Part shown: positions 26,954-35,487 of the stretch, piece after piece
Layout: each line of letters begins with the position of its first letter
How positions within the stretch are numbered: the first letter of the stretch is position 1
From: a virus
Direction: 5' to 3' (one strand)
IMG/VR virus record: IMGVR_UViG_3300044627_004527
Span: 1 to 64,000 of that record
Length of the DNA: 64,000 nt
Notes under the pieces: generated by a model
Database searches by the model: none
Told to the model about the DNA's origin: nothing
Seen by the model: the letters and a program-made list of their open reading frames with translations, nothing else
Made by a program: the position numbers and the translations under genes

Positions 26954-28125
26954 TTATCCTCCGGTAGGATACACCATTTTTTGCTATTATCGCGCCACCA
27001 CCGCTGATACGACGAGGCGTCTCCGCGATTCTCAAAGTGAGTCATTGGAGAGGTCGGATTCAGCACCATGAACTGGCTCTCAGAGTTCCACAGAGAGAAG
27101 GTCACGCTCGGATTTTTCGATGCGATCTCTTCAACCTTGTGTAGTTGCAATGATGCACTCAGCATCATCTGAGAATAGTTAAGTGACAGAATCTGCTCAA
27201 CATTCGGCATACGACACAGGAATGGATCGCCCTCGTAGATAACCAGGTTTTCTAAGACCACGTCATCAAAGCTGCTGAGCCAGCGTCGATGTGAGTCTCT
27301 GATAAAGCCTGTGCTCATATCATGACCGTCGATCACAGCCACGCTGTCCTGCGGTTTTATCCGCGACAAACAGCCTGTGCCGTGCTCGGCGCCCATATTC
27401 AGAATCTCGATGCTGTTCGGCAGGACAAGTCTGTTGAACAAGCACTCTCTTGTGACAAGAGCCCTGTCGTCATATTGCTGGTGGCCAGCGTAAAAGACGC
27501 TTGTAGGGCCGACGAATCCAGGGACGAACTTGAGGTAGCGAAGTCTCTTGAAGCGGCTCAGATCGAGGACACGAGGTTCCTGTCGTCTGTCAAAATCGCG
27601 AGGCGAAGTTGATTGACGCCGAAGTTCGGGCGCCATCTCGTTGCTCCATGACAGCTTGAGGGCCAGGAGGCCTTCTGGGAGCAGAGCAAGCTTTCTGGCG
27701 AGCTCTTCGTAGCTGTGAGCGACAATGGCAGCGTTGTAGCACTTGGGGAGCGCTTCGTTCTCCTCCGCGATCTTGGCCTCGTTTGAGAGAACAGGATGGC
27801 AGTCGAACAACACTGGCATCCTCATGCGAGAGCGTAGATGACGAGCCCAGCGCTCAGGCCGACCATGCAGATCAGAGAAGAGGTTGTCGTCGTTTTGACC
27901 GCCTGTCGCCTGGTAGTATGACACAGAGGGGCCAAAAAGGATGGGCCAGTCACTGTTGAGCGACTCAAGGTATGGCCCGAGCTCCTCCATGACCTGCTGT
28001 TGGCCGTTGTCCCTCTTGACCTCTTTTGATAGATTCTTGAAGAGCTGCATCAGATCTGTCGAGAGATAGCCTTTGCAGCGAGCCATCTCGCTTCTGAACT
28101 CAGCGAAGTATTTTTCGAGTCTCAT
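26950..28125 (-). CDS. leucine-rich-repeat-like protein, paralogue 2
   Basis: At 391 residues, it has LSRFKRLRYLKFVPGFVG, LPNSIEILNMG and LENLVIYEGDP, an irregular LRR pattern. The N-terminal helix and the segment LNSDWPILFGPS align with the neighbour at 28125. ATG 28125 (GGAGG, 5-base spacing) is preferred over TTG 28128. Function unknown; protein recognition is inferred. Confidence 0.62.
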   Translation of the reverse strand: MRLEKYFAEFRSEMARCKGYLSTDLMQLFKNLSKEVKRDNGQQQVMEELGPYLESLNSDWPILFGPSVSYYQATGGQNDDNLFSDLHGRPERWARHLRSRMRMPVLFDCHPVLSNEAKIAEENEALPKCYNAAIVAHSYEELARKLALLPEGLLALKLSWSNEMAPELRRQSTSPRDFDRRQEPRVLDLSRFKRLRYLKFVPGFVGPTSVFYAGHQQYDDRALVTRECLFNRLVLPNSIEILNMGAEHGTGCLSRIKPQDSVAVIDGHDMSTGFIRDSHRRWLSSFDDVVLENLVIYEGDPFLCRMPNVEQILSLNYSQMMLSASLQLHKVEEIASKNPSVTFSLWNSESQFMVLNPTSPMTHFENRGDASSYQRWWRDNSKKWCILPEDK

Positions 28126-29459
28126 CAATGCCTCCAGTAGCGGTTCATCAGCTCTCTATTCGCAAGGAACTGCCCCATGTACTCTTTGCCTCGCAACATC
28201 ATACCTCCAGTGCGATGAGAGGCTCGCCATTGGAAGTGAGTGTCGTCTGTCCAAACGGTCCTGACCTGAGTAAGCCCGAGGTCTTCGACGACGAGCGTGA
28301 GCGTCTCAATGATCAGCTCAGCATTGCTGATCTCGGGGTTCGTCGCTTTGATTCGAGCGCTCTGGTCGTAGCAGGAGGAAGCGGGGAAGCCTACGAACAA
28401 CGCTTGAGCATTCTTGACCGGGAAGCAGGAGGGATCACCTACGAAGATCTGGACCCTTGACAGCTTTAGATGAGTATGTGCCGATCTGAAGTCCTCAAGA
28501 CGCTTGGTGAGTCGAGGAGCCATCGCGACCGCTCCAGGCCTTCTCGTATCATGAAACTGAACAGAGCGCAGCACGGAGCGCATGATGTGCGTCGCGGAAT
28601 GGTTCTCAACAGACAGGACAGTGATATTTTCACCATCGTTGGCGAGCTTGATCCTTGAGAAGAGCGGACCCTCGTTACCAGCCCTGACTGAAGCGCTGAT
28701 CAAGATCTGCGCAGCGTCAGACGCTTGTTCTCCTCGCAGGAGGTCAGGGCCGAGGACGCCATCACCAAGTCTGAGGTAGGTCAGGCGCTGAAAAGCGCTC
28801 AGATCTAGTGTGCCAGGCGCAGGCCCAGCCGTCGATCGATAGACAAATTCGTTATGACTCGTATCAACGCTCTTCACCCAGATGTTGAGCATGGCCTTGT
28901 TAAGGCCCATCTTCTCAATGACGGCGTTGCACTCAGTGACTGAACGGACCCCAAACTCAAGCGCAGGGCATTTTGCCAGCATCCACTCGACCACCCCAGG
29001 AGGGGTCGCCCCGTAGGTCTCGACAGGCGGCATCATCAAAGAGTGGATCTGGAGAGGCAATCCGATCTGATAAAGCACCCAAAGCCTGAACGCTTCGTGA
29101 CACCTGGGTGTTCGATGCCCTGCGTTATCCTTCTTGCCAAGCACTTTCTTGACGTGAGTGCGATGTTTGACGTCGTCCTTCAGCATAAAGGAGAACAGCA
29201 GATCATCGCCCACATACTCGCTCTTGCTGGTGGTGCTGTCAAACGCGAACCCATTCTTGAGCTCCTGAAAGACAAACGGGTAGCTCGCCAGCATGTCTTG
29301 CAACGAGGGGATGAGCTCCTCTTCGATCTGCCAGACGTCTTCGACTTGCTCGATGGCCTCGCACAGCTCGTGGATCAGGAAGATGAGCTCGTTGGTGACG
29401 TCACCTCGGAGCGTGGGGAGCAGGGATCGGAATTTGCCGTAAAAGGGCGCCAGATTCAT
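28125..29459 (-). CDS. leucine-rich-repeat-like protein, paralogue 3
   Basis: At 444 residues, it contains LDLSAFQRLTYLRLGDGVLG, the same position and pattern as in the next gene, and the N-terminal block LASYPFVFQELKNG matches it as well. The tandem arrangement suggests duplication. A weak promoter-like segment lies at 29470-29500; no standard -35 was found. Confidence 0.62.
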   Translation of the reverse strand: MNLAPFYGKFRSLLPTLRGDVTNELIFLIHELCEAIEQVEDVWQIEEELIPSLQDMLASYPFVFQELKNGFAFDSTTSKSEYVGDDLLFSFMLKDDVKHRTHVKKVLGKKDNAGHRTPRCHEAFRLWVLYQIGLPLQIHSLMMPPVETYGATPPGVVEWMLAKCPALEFGVRSVTECNAVIEKMGLNKAMLNIWVKSVDTSHNEFVYRSTAGPAPGTLDLSAFQRLTYLRLGDGVLGPDLLRGEQASDAAQILISASVRAGNEGPLFSRIKLANDGENITVLSVENHSATHIMRSVLRSVQFHDTRRPGAVAMAPRLTKRLEDFRSAHTHLKLSRVQIFVGDPSCFPVKNAQALFVGFPASSCYDQSARIKATNPEISNAELIIETLTLVVEDLGLTQVRTVWTDDTHFQWRASHRTGGMMLRGKEYMGQFLANRELMNRYWRH

Positions 29460-29507
29460 CGGAGAGCCTCGTTTTGTGTAATCGTGAGCACAGAGCCATG
29501 TCGGTTA

Positions 29508-29539
29508 TAGAAAGGCCTCCAGAGCGTTCTCTGGAGGCC
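29508..29539 (-). terminator. terminator after the macrodomain gene
   Basis: GGCCTCCAGAG pairs perfectly with CTCTGGAGGCC around a four-base loop. On the minus strand it is followed by TTTCTAT, seven bases after the stop at 29546. Confidence 0.85.
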
Positions 29540-29545
29540 ACAGGG

Positions 29546-30034
29546 TCACATATGGTAGATCTTGAAGGGGGCGCATGAGCCATCGAAGAGCTTTGAGACA
29601 TCACGCCACTTCAGCCCTCCGAGACCGCAGCCGATCCGAGGGGCCATGATGAAGTCTTCGTCACCCCATCTTCCAGCCTCTCTCATGTCGAGCACGAACT
29701 GCTCGACCTCTTCGATCGCCATCGCCACGAGCTCTTCTTTGGCATAGCGACCTGGGAAGAGCTGGGTGATCATGTTCAGCAGGACGACGTTCTCGCCGGT
29801 TTTGGCGTCATGATGCTCGTAGACATGGAGTTTGCCGAGCACATTGGGATGGGCGTCACACCAGTCCTTGTACTCTCTGGCACCTTGAGGCCAGGCAGCC
29901 CGCACTTGCCTGGCGAAACCGGCGCCCATCACACCCTGTGCGTTGCAGCCGTGAGCGACGTGAGCTCGCGCCTTGTCTTTGACCATCTGATTCAGAGCGA
30001 CAAACAAGTCGCCCGACACACTCTCCAGGATCAT
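29546..30034 (-). CDS. macrodomain protein (ADP-ribose-binding/hydrolysing)
   Basis: At 162 residues, motifs of phage and Poa1-type macrodomains appear in order: VSGDLF, HGCNAQGVMGAGFARQVR, LLNMITQ and PRIGCGLGGLKWRDV. Such domains bind ADP-ribose, and some remove it from phosphate, protein or DNA. The start ATG 30034 follows AAGGAG at the end of the previous gene. A good promoter of the shared family sits at 30126-30154. Neighbour context suggests relief of ADP-ribosylation stress; the substrate is unknown. Confidence 0.85.
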   Translation of the reverse strand: MILESVSGDLFVALNQMVKDKARAHVAHGCNAQGVMGAGFARQVRAAWPQGAREYKDWCDAHPNVLGKLHVYEHHDAKTGENVVLLNMITQLFPGRYAKEELVAMAIEEVEQFVLDMREAGRWGDEDFIMAPRIGCGLGGLKWRDVSKLFDGSCAPFKIYHM

Positions 30035-30035
30035 G

Positions 30036-30830
30036 CTACTCCTTGTAGGCGAAGGCGACCGCGAGCCGCAGGTGGCTGCGAAGTCTTTGGGGGAGACGGC
30101 AGTGAGCTGACGCCTCGCCAGATCTTGTATACAGTAGCACTGATTCCGGCGCAACGATATTTTCCACGCCCTCTCCGTGGGTCTTCATGGAGTCGTGTAA
30201 GTTCTTGTCTGTTCTGATAAATTCGTTGGCTTTTGCAACCAAGTCGAAGCAGACAGTCTCCCACTCATCCTGATGCAGATGAGATGGCTTCATCATGTAG
30301 GTCGGCTTGCTGAGCTTGTCAGCGATAGAGCCGATGTGATTGAGCGAGGCGCTCCCGAGGACGCCGTGGATGAAGAAGTCAGTGAGGTAGGCTTCGAGCT
30401 CATAGTTGAAGCGCTCCTGCTTCGACAGCGCATATCGGTAGATGAACTTGAACGCGCCATCGTCTTTGCGCTGACTGATGTGACACTGCTCGTGGACCAG
30501 CGTCGTGTACCACCAGTCAGGCATGTGGTCTGCATTCCGAATGTCATCATCGGGCCACTGGTCCACCAGCTTGCGCAGCCACTTGTCAGGCACATAGATG
30601 ACCGTGCCGAAGAAGGCGACGACAGTGATGTAGTGGTTCCAGAAGGCATAGGAACGATCGGGCGAGAAGAGCCCGACGATGGCCCAGAAGGGCCAGAAGA
30701 TGAGCCAGTGGATCCAGGTCATGTCCTGCTTGTGCCGCACGACGAGGCTGCGGTGCAGCTTGTTCTTGAGAGCACGCACATGTTGCTTGCGCAGATCGGC
30801 GAGAGCATCGATCTCAGAACGGGATTGCAT
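30036..30830 (-). CDS. membrane protein with HExxH metalloprotease-like motif
   Basis: At 264 residues from ATG 30830, which has AAGGAG six bases upstream (ATG 30833 is the alternative). Hydrophobic segments lie at WIHWLIFWPFWAIVGLF and ITVVAFFGTVIYV. TLVHEQCHISQ near the middle is an HExxH-like zinc site, followed by NYELEAYLTDF that could give the third ligand. A membrane-anchored zinc peptidase is plausible but unproven. It overlaps the dTMP-kinase-like gene. Confidence 0.65.
   Translation of the reverse strand: MQSRSEIDALADLRKQHVRALKNKLHRSLVVRHKQDMTWIHWLIFWPFWAIVGLFSPDRSYAFWNHYITVVAFFGTVIYVPDKWLRKLVDQWPDDDIRNADHMPDWWYTTLVHEQCHISQRKDDGAFKFIYRYALSKQERFNYELEAYLTDFFIHGVLGSASLNHIGSIADKLSKPTYMMKPSHLHQDEWETVCFDLVAKANEFIRTDKNLHDSMKTHGEGVENIVAPESVLLYTRSGEASAHCRLPQRLRSHLRLAVAFAYKE
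30126..30154 (-). promoter_or_regulatory. promoter of the shared family, upstream of the macrodomain gene
   Basis: Minus strand: AAAATATCG then TTGCGC, a 17-base spacer containing CAGTGCTACTG, then TATACA. It lies in the 3' end of the membrane-protein gene and would fire the macrodomain gene alone up to the terminator at 29508. Confidence 0.6.
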
Positions 30831-31848
30831 CATCAGCTCCTTGTGCCACAGCTCCATCGACGGCAGATTCCACTCCAGGCGCATCTGCTTTGACAGTCCC
30901 CGATTGGCGCGGTTCGTCCGCCACCTTGAATTGAGCGGGTAAGAGATCTTTGACTTCGTTCGCAAAATTGCCACGGCTGATCACCATGCTGTTGTATTGC
31001 TTTTGATGCGCCGCCATAGTGACGACATCGTCGGCAAGGAGCTCCATCATGGAGCCGACATCGCTGTGGTTCTCCAGGAAGGATGTCACCATGAAGATGT
31101 GCCCTCCGCCAGGCTTCGCGAAGGATACAACGCTCTTCTTGGAATGTCGGGTGATGCTGCTCAGCTCAGCGACGACGATCCCATTGCTCGCCAGATTGAT
31201 TGGCTGAATGCCGAGCGCAACCCGAGCCATGCCGTACAAAGCAGGCTCAGCTCGATCACAGTGCTTCTCAGCCAGCGCAGTGACCAGCCGCGAAGTGAGC
31301 TTGCGATACTCCTCCGGGATGTGAGATTTCTCGCTGAGGCTGAGCAGCTTCACGAACAGATCGTTCGGCGAGATGTCGGCGGTCTTCTCGGCGCTTGAGA
31401 GGACATCTTCGATCACGCGCAGGTGACGAGACTTCCTGATGGCCAGATCAGAACCATTCATGCAGATGATGATCACCTTGTCGAACAGCCTGAAGACGCC
31501 TTCATAGGCGTTCAGTGCCATCTTGACCGGATCGGCTTTCTTGGACTGAACGCCTTGGTACACGATGGTCGACGCAGCCCATCGATCGCAGACGTAGTAG
31601 TGATCGCGATCGCCGTGTGTCTGCACGAAGCCAGACATCTTCTTGACCTGATCGTGCAGCATGGCATCGAAGGTCTTCGGGATCCCTTCGGTCGGGAAGT
31701 GGTAGTAGGTCGCCAGAGCCCCGAGGCCTCTTTCATCTGACAAGCCGTTGAGCTTGGAGTAGAGGTGCTTGCAGAAGGTCGTCTTGCCGACACCACCGGG
31801 ACCATCAACGAGGAGCAGGACTCTCATGCCAGGACGTTCATCGCTCAT
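30814..31848 (-). CDS. dTMP-kinase-like P-loop kinase with C-terminal extension
   Basis: At 344 residues, DGPGGVGKTTFCKHL is the P loop, and VCDRWAASTIVYQG matches the DR-x-x-x-S-x-x-x-YQG region of thymidylate kinases. The C-terminal 130 residues are extra and end in an acidic tail. With dCTP deaminase and the reductase it would supply dTTP. It is not the Pnkp-type kinase, whose motifs differ. ATGA links it to the metallophosphoesterase gene. Confidence 0.72.
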   Translation of the reverse strand: MSDERPGMRVLLLVDGPGGVGKTTFCKHLYSKLNGLSDERGLGALATYYHFPTEGIPKTFDAMLHDQVKKMSGFVQTHGDRDHYYVCDRWAASTIVYQGVQSKKADPVKMALNAYEGVFRLFDKVIIICMNGSDLAIRKSRHLRVIEDVLSSAEKTADISPNDLFVKLLSLSEKSHIPEEYRKLTSRLVTALAEKHCDRAEPALYGMARVALGIQPINLASNGIVVAELSSITRHSKKSVVSFAKPGGGHIFMVTSFLENHSDVGSMMELLADDVVTMAAHQKQYNSMVISRGNFANEVKDLLPAQFKVADEPRQSGTVKADAPGVESAVDGAVAQGADDAIPF

Positions 31849-32861
31849 AACTCATACACCTCGAAGTACAGGCCAAACTGCCTCAGACCTTCTGGGAGCA
31901 GCCGACCGGCTTGATTGATTTGATTGCTGATCGTATCGAGCACTGTGAACCGCGTGGTGTCATCGTCGATCCGGCCATACTTGTGCCAGTGACCCATGAC
32001 CCACTTCTGCGGCTTGACCTTCTCGTAGAGCTCTGCGAGCAGGTGCCGAGAAGGCTCATACACCGAAGCCACCTGATTTTGCAACGTGAATTTATCCATC
32101 ACGATCTGCTGTGGCGCCGTGTGCGAGATGACGAGCTTGACTGGGCCATTCACTGCCAGCGCTCGATCGATGTCTTCTCGGCTGATCTGCTCACCGATAG
32201 ACCAGTGGCGAAAGTCTTTGATTCCTTCTACTTGCAGAAGCATACGCCTCAGCATCTTGAAGGTTTTTTCGCCGCGCTTGAAATGATCGTTATGGATCCA
32301 GTTGAGGATCTCGTTACGGCCCTTCTTGACTCGGACGGCATTGAGCAGGTCCAGTGAGTCCTGAATGCCGTATGAGGTCGTTCTGGGCTTCATCGCCAGC
32401 TTGATGCTGCCGTTGCCTGGCCAGGTATCGATCTCTCTGAGCAGCGCGTGCGCGGTGAGCTCGTTCGCAGAGCAGATGTCAACCAGCCTGCTGGCCATGT
32501 CGAACCACACGCTATCGGCTCCACCGATGTACAGCACGCCCGTAGAGGCGTCGTATTCGCCTCTACGACGGAAGTGCCAGCCTGTCTGCTCCAGCAGCTC
32601 CTCGACGAAACCAGGCGTGTTGAGAGCGATGTGGTCATCGTGGTTGCCATCAATGAACTCGAAGCGTGACTCAGGCCAGCAGGCCGTGATCTCTTTGAGC
32701 TCCTGGAGACGCCAGACCCAGTCTTTCTTGCGAGGGTAGATGCCCATGTCTCCGACGACACAGAAGGTGTCGATACCCTCGTTGCGAGACCTGATCTTCT
32801 CGATCAGGTCGTAGAGACCTGCAAAGTCTCCATGTACATCACCGACTGCGCACAGCTTCAT
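31845..32861 (-). CDS. metallophosphoesterase (PPP-like)
   Basis: At 338 residues, it has VGDVHGDFAGL, CVVGDMGIY, FIDGNHDDH, ISHTAPQQ and MGHWHKYG, a complete two-metal site. It resembles Ser/Thr-type phosphatases more than nucleases. Its substrate is unknown. GGAGATCCCC precedes ATG 32861, inside the end of the upstream gene. Confidence 0.85.
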   Translation of the reverse strand: MKLCAVGDVHGDFAGLYDLIEKIRSRNEGIDTFCVVGDMGIYPRKKDWVWRLQELKEITACWPESRFEFIDGNHDDHIALNTPGFVEELLEQTGWHFRRRGEYDASTGVLYIGGADSVWFDMASRLVDICSANELTAHALLREIDTWPGNGSIKLAMKPRTTSYGIQDSLDLLNAVRVKKGRNEILNWIHNDHFKRGEKTFKMLRRMLLQVEGIKDFRHWSIGEQISREDIDRALAVNGPVKLVISHTAPQQIVMDKFTLQNQVASVYEPSRHLLAELYEKVKPQKWVMGHWHKYGRIDDDTTRFTVLDTISNQINQAGRLLPEGLRQFGLYFEVYEL

Positions 32862-33591
32862 AGGGGATCTCCTTCAGTAGCTCCAGCATCTTCTCAGCCA
32901 TTGCCGCAGATCGCGCGACCACAGAGGGGATCACAGATCCACAGCTCCAGTCCCACGAGTCCTGATCGTATTCTCTCAGAACCTCGCGGAGCTCATTCAT
33001 GTCACCAGATTCGTTGATGAGCTCTTCGACTTCTTCGAGCTTCTCCAGAGCCTCAGCGCGCTCTTTCTCGGCACATTCGATATTTTTTGCGCCAAGAAAC
33101 TCTTTGTCTTCTTCCGTGAGCTCGGGCCACTCTTGCTCGAAGTCCTCGCGCACATGCCTGAGAGCATCTTCCTGCGCGACCTCAAAGTCAGAGAAGGGAT
33201 TCGAGGAGCTGGACTTGAGACCAACCTCCAACTTGCTTGCGCCGTAGTCGGGAGACACAGCAAAGTGAGCGACCCACTTGAGCGCCTCGGCGAAGGGCCA
33301 CTCGGGCAGCTCCTTCTTCATGGCGTTGGGCACACCACAGAAGCTGGAGAACACAGCAGGCTCTCCATCGCCAACGAAGACCACATGACTCCCGCCGATG
33401 AGCAGCGAGAACTCATAGTAGTGGTTCGACGAACAGCCACCAGCGATGCCGAGCTTTTCGTTATAAGGAACACCGAAGCGGACACGGTAGCCGTCAGGAT
33501 CGCAGATGAGGATCTTGTGCTCCGAAAAGGACTTGCGCCAGTCGGCGAGGTCCAGATCGAAGCGCTCACGAGCATTGAGCGCTTTCGTCAT
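32839..33591 (-). CDS. hypothetical protein (250 aa)
   Basis: A mixed N-terminal domain (FGVPYNEKLGIAGGCSSNHYYE) is followed by a highly acidic coiled coil. GGAG precedes ATG 33591. It overlaps the phosphatase gene by 23 bases. It resembles SUKH/knr4-like proteins only in length and acidity; no family is claimed. Confidence 0.6.
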   Translation of the reverse strand: MTKALNARERFDLDLADWRKSFSEHKILICDPDGYRVRFGVPYNEKLGIAGGCSSNHYYEFSLLIGGSHVVFVGDGEPAVFSSFCGVPNAMKKELPEWPFAEALKWVAHFAVSPDYGASKLEVGLKSSSSNPFSDFEVAQEDALRHVREDFEQEWPELTEEDKEFLGAKNIECAEKERAEALEKLEEVEELINESGDMNELREVLREYDQDSWDWSCGSVIPSVVARSAAMAEKMLELLKEIPYEAVRSR

Positions 33592-33600
33592 GATAACTCC

Positions 33601-35487
33601 TTACTTCCAGTTCTGGGTCTTGAGGAAGATGAACGGGGGCTGCGGGCACTGGCTGGTGATATTCCCAGCCATGAAGCCGACCTGATAGCTCTCGGGCTTC
33701 ACGATTGCATCGCCACGCTTGAGTTGAGGCTTGGTCTTGCGAACAGCGATGTAGATGGAGCCCGTCAACTGGGACTGCTCAGCCATCTGGAGCAGCAGCT
33801 CTCGCAGATAGATGAATGTCTTTGCGACACGCTCAGCGACCGTCTTGTGCTCACGATCACTGTTGGTCGAGGCCCGCACGAGCATACTCAGAGAGACAGA
33901 TGCAGATCTGGTCTCCACCCCGACATCAACGACCTCCCACTTCATCGGGAACTTGATGTCCTCGTCGAGCTTATGGTAGATATACTGACCGATAGCGAGG
34001 CCATCAGGGCGATGCTCTCCTGAGCCATCCGGATCCAGCAGCACCTTCTCGTCAGGGTTGTTGCCCCAGGGGTTCTTCGGGCCAACCCACTGACCACCCT
34101 TCATCTCGAAGATGACATCGAAGTCGATCGAGAACGGAGCCGTGACGGCTGCGGTGGCATTGGTGGCCAGAACATCCTGGCTCGTGGTTGCCGAAGCCTG
34201 ATCTGCGCGAGCGCTCTCAAACTGCTTCAGGATTGACCAGGCCGGAATCTTCAGCTCACGCATGACACTGCGCAGGCCTGGCTCTGGGATAAGATCCAGA
34301 CCGAGCTCTGCTTCTTCGCGGGCCTGCTCTTCCTGCCACGCAGCCAGCTTTGCGAGGAGCTCAGGATGGGCTTCAGACCACGGCCTCAAAGGTGTCTTCA
34401 GACCCTCTGCGATCTTGGCGTCGAGCTCGGCGACTCCCTGTTCGACCAGCTCGCCAGGGGTCTTGAAGGTCATGTCCAGGCCCATAGATGCGACCATCAC
34501 ACGCTCCTTGGGGGTCTCGGGCACATAGCCGGGCAGCGACGGATCGAAGCTGCGAGCGATCCGGATCGCATCGAGCAACGAGAAGACGTGCTCCGTCAGC
34601 TCACTGTCGAACATGGCGAAGTCGTGCAGGAACTGGTTTTCCTGAGAGATCTTGGCGAGGCCGGAGCGACCAGGCTTGGAGAGGCGAGCTGCCACGAAGT
34701 CGAGCATCTGTGTCGGGCCAGCCGTGGCGATCTTGTCGATGAGCGTCGCCTTGGTTGACTGAGCGAAGTTCTCGATCTGGTAGTACAGGATCCGCTCGTA
34801 GGCGATACGCTCTTCCATCCCGCCCATGATCAGACACTGGGCGAAGCGATCGACGTTGCCATGCAGGCACGGCATCTCCAGATGGTCGCAGATGTTGCGA
34901 TCGAGCAGCGTGAGGGTGTGAGTGAGATAGTTTGTGAAGTCGACAGCGCCCTCACCTCTATACAGACGCATGATGACGCCCGCCCAGGTCTCGGCATCGC
35001 CATCGCGCATCATATCGGTGAACCGATCGGCCATCCCGTCGTTGACGAAGATAGAGCTGATCACGTTCTGGATGATGGCTTCCATCACGATCGGCAGGAT
35101 TCGGTCGTCCACCTTCTTGAACTCGGGCATGTTCTGCTTGAGCGGCTGGACCATGTCGCCGATGTATGCCTCGGGCATGTCGTGTGTGAGGATCAGGATG
35201 CCCATGAGATCACGCAGGACCTGGGCTGTGCTGATCTGGCCGAGCTGGCCATCCTTCGGGATCTGCTGGATGTACTCGACGGGCTCGCGGTACAACGTCT
35301 TGAAGATCTTGTACATGACGAGCGTGTGGTCACGCACAGAGTAGTCCACATGGCCGTTGTAGCGGATCTGTCGCCCGAGCGCAGCGAGCACGTCGTTGAG
35401 CTTGACGTTCTCCTTGCGAGGATTGAGGGGGTCGACTCGGAGGCCGGAGGCCGTCTTGATCATGCTGGGGATGTTATACTGCGTCAT
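33601..35487 (-). CDS. HD-domain phosphohydrolase fused to a long unknown domain
   Basis: At 628 residues, the first 150 resemble YfbR-type HD enzymes: a DPLNPRKENVKLNDVLAALG start, DYSVRDHTLVM with the first His, then ILTHDMPEAYIGDMVQPLK with the HD pair. YfbR-type enzymes are 5'-deoxynucleotidases, so a nucleotide role is likely. The remaining 450 residues are unrecognised; the last 200 look like a separate beta-rich domain. ATGA overlap with the ATP-grasp-like gene. Confidence 0.7.
   Translation of the reverse strand: MTQYNIPSMIKTASGLRVDPLNPRKENVKLNDVLAALGRQIRYNGHVDYSVRDHTLVMYKIFKTLYREPVEYIQQIPKDGQLGQISTAQVLRDLMGILILTHDMPEAYIGDMVQPLKQNMPEFKKVDDRILPIVMEAIIQNVISSIFVNDGMADRFTDMMRDGDAETWAGVIMRLYRGEGAVDFTNYLTHTLTLLDRNICDHLEMPCLHGNVDRFAQCLIMGGMEERIAYERILYYQIENFAQSTKATLIDKIATAGPTQMLDFVAARLSKPGRSGLAKISQENQFLHDFAMFDSELTEHVFSLLDAIRIARSFDPSLPGYVPETPKERVMVASMGLDMTFKTPGELVEQGVAELDAKIAEGLKTPLRPWSEAHPELLAKLAAWQEEQAREEAELGLDLIPEPGLRSVMRELKIPAWSILKQFESARADQASATTSQDVLATNATAAVTAPFSIDFDVIFEMKGGQWVGPKNPWGNNPDEKVLLDPDGSGEHRPDGLAIGQYIYHKLDEDIKFPMKWEVVDVGVETRSASVSLSMLVRASTNSDREHKTVAERVAKTFIYLRELLLQMAEQSQLTGSIYIAVRKTKPQLKRGDAIVKPESYQVGFMAGNITSQCPQPPFIFLKTQNWK

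Noticed and set aside
30814-31848. P-loop kinase as the missing Pnkp kinase
   Set aside because: The CDRW...YQG region matches thymidylate kinases, and Pnkp-kinase motifs were not found.
31845-32861. Metallophosphoesterase as the missing Pnkp phosphatase
   Set aside because: It has the general fold motifs only and lies 10 kb away in another unit.
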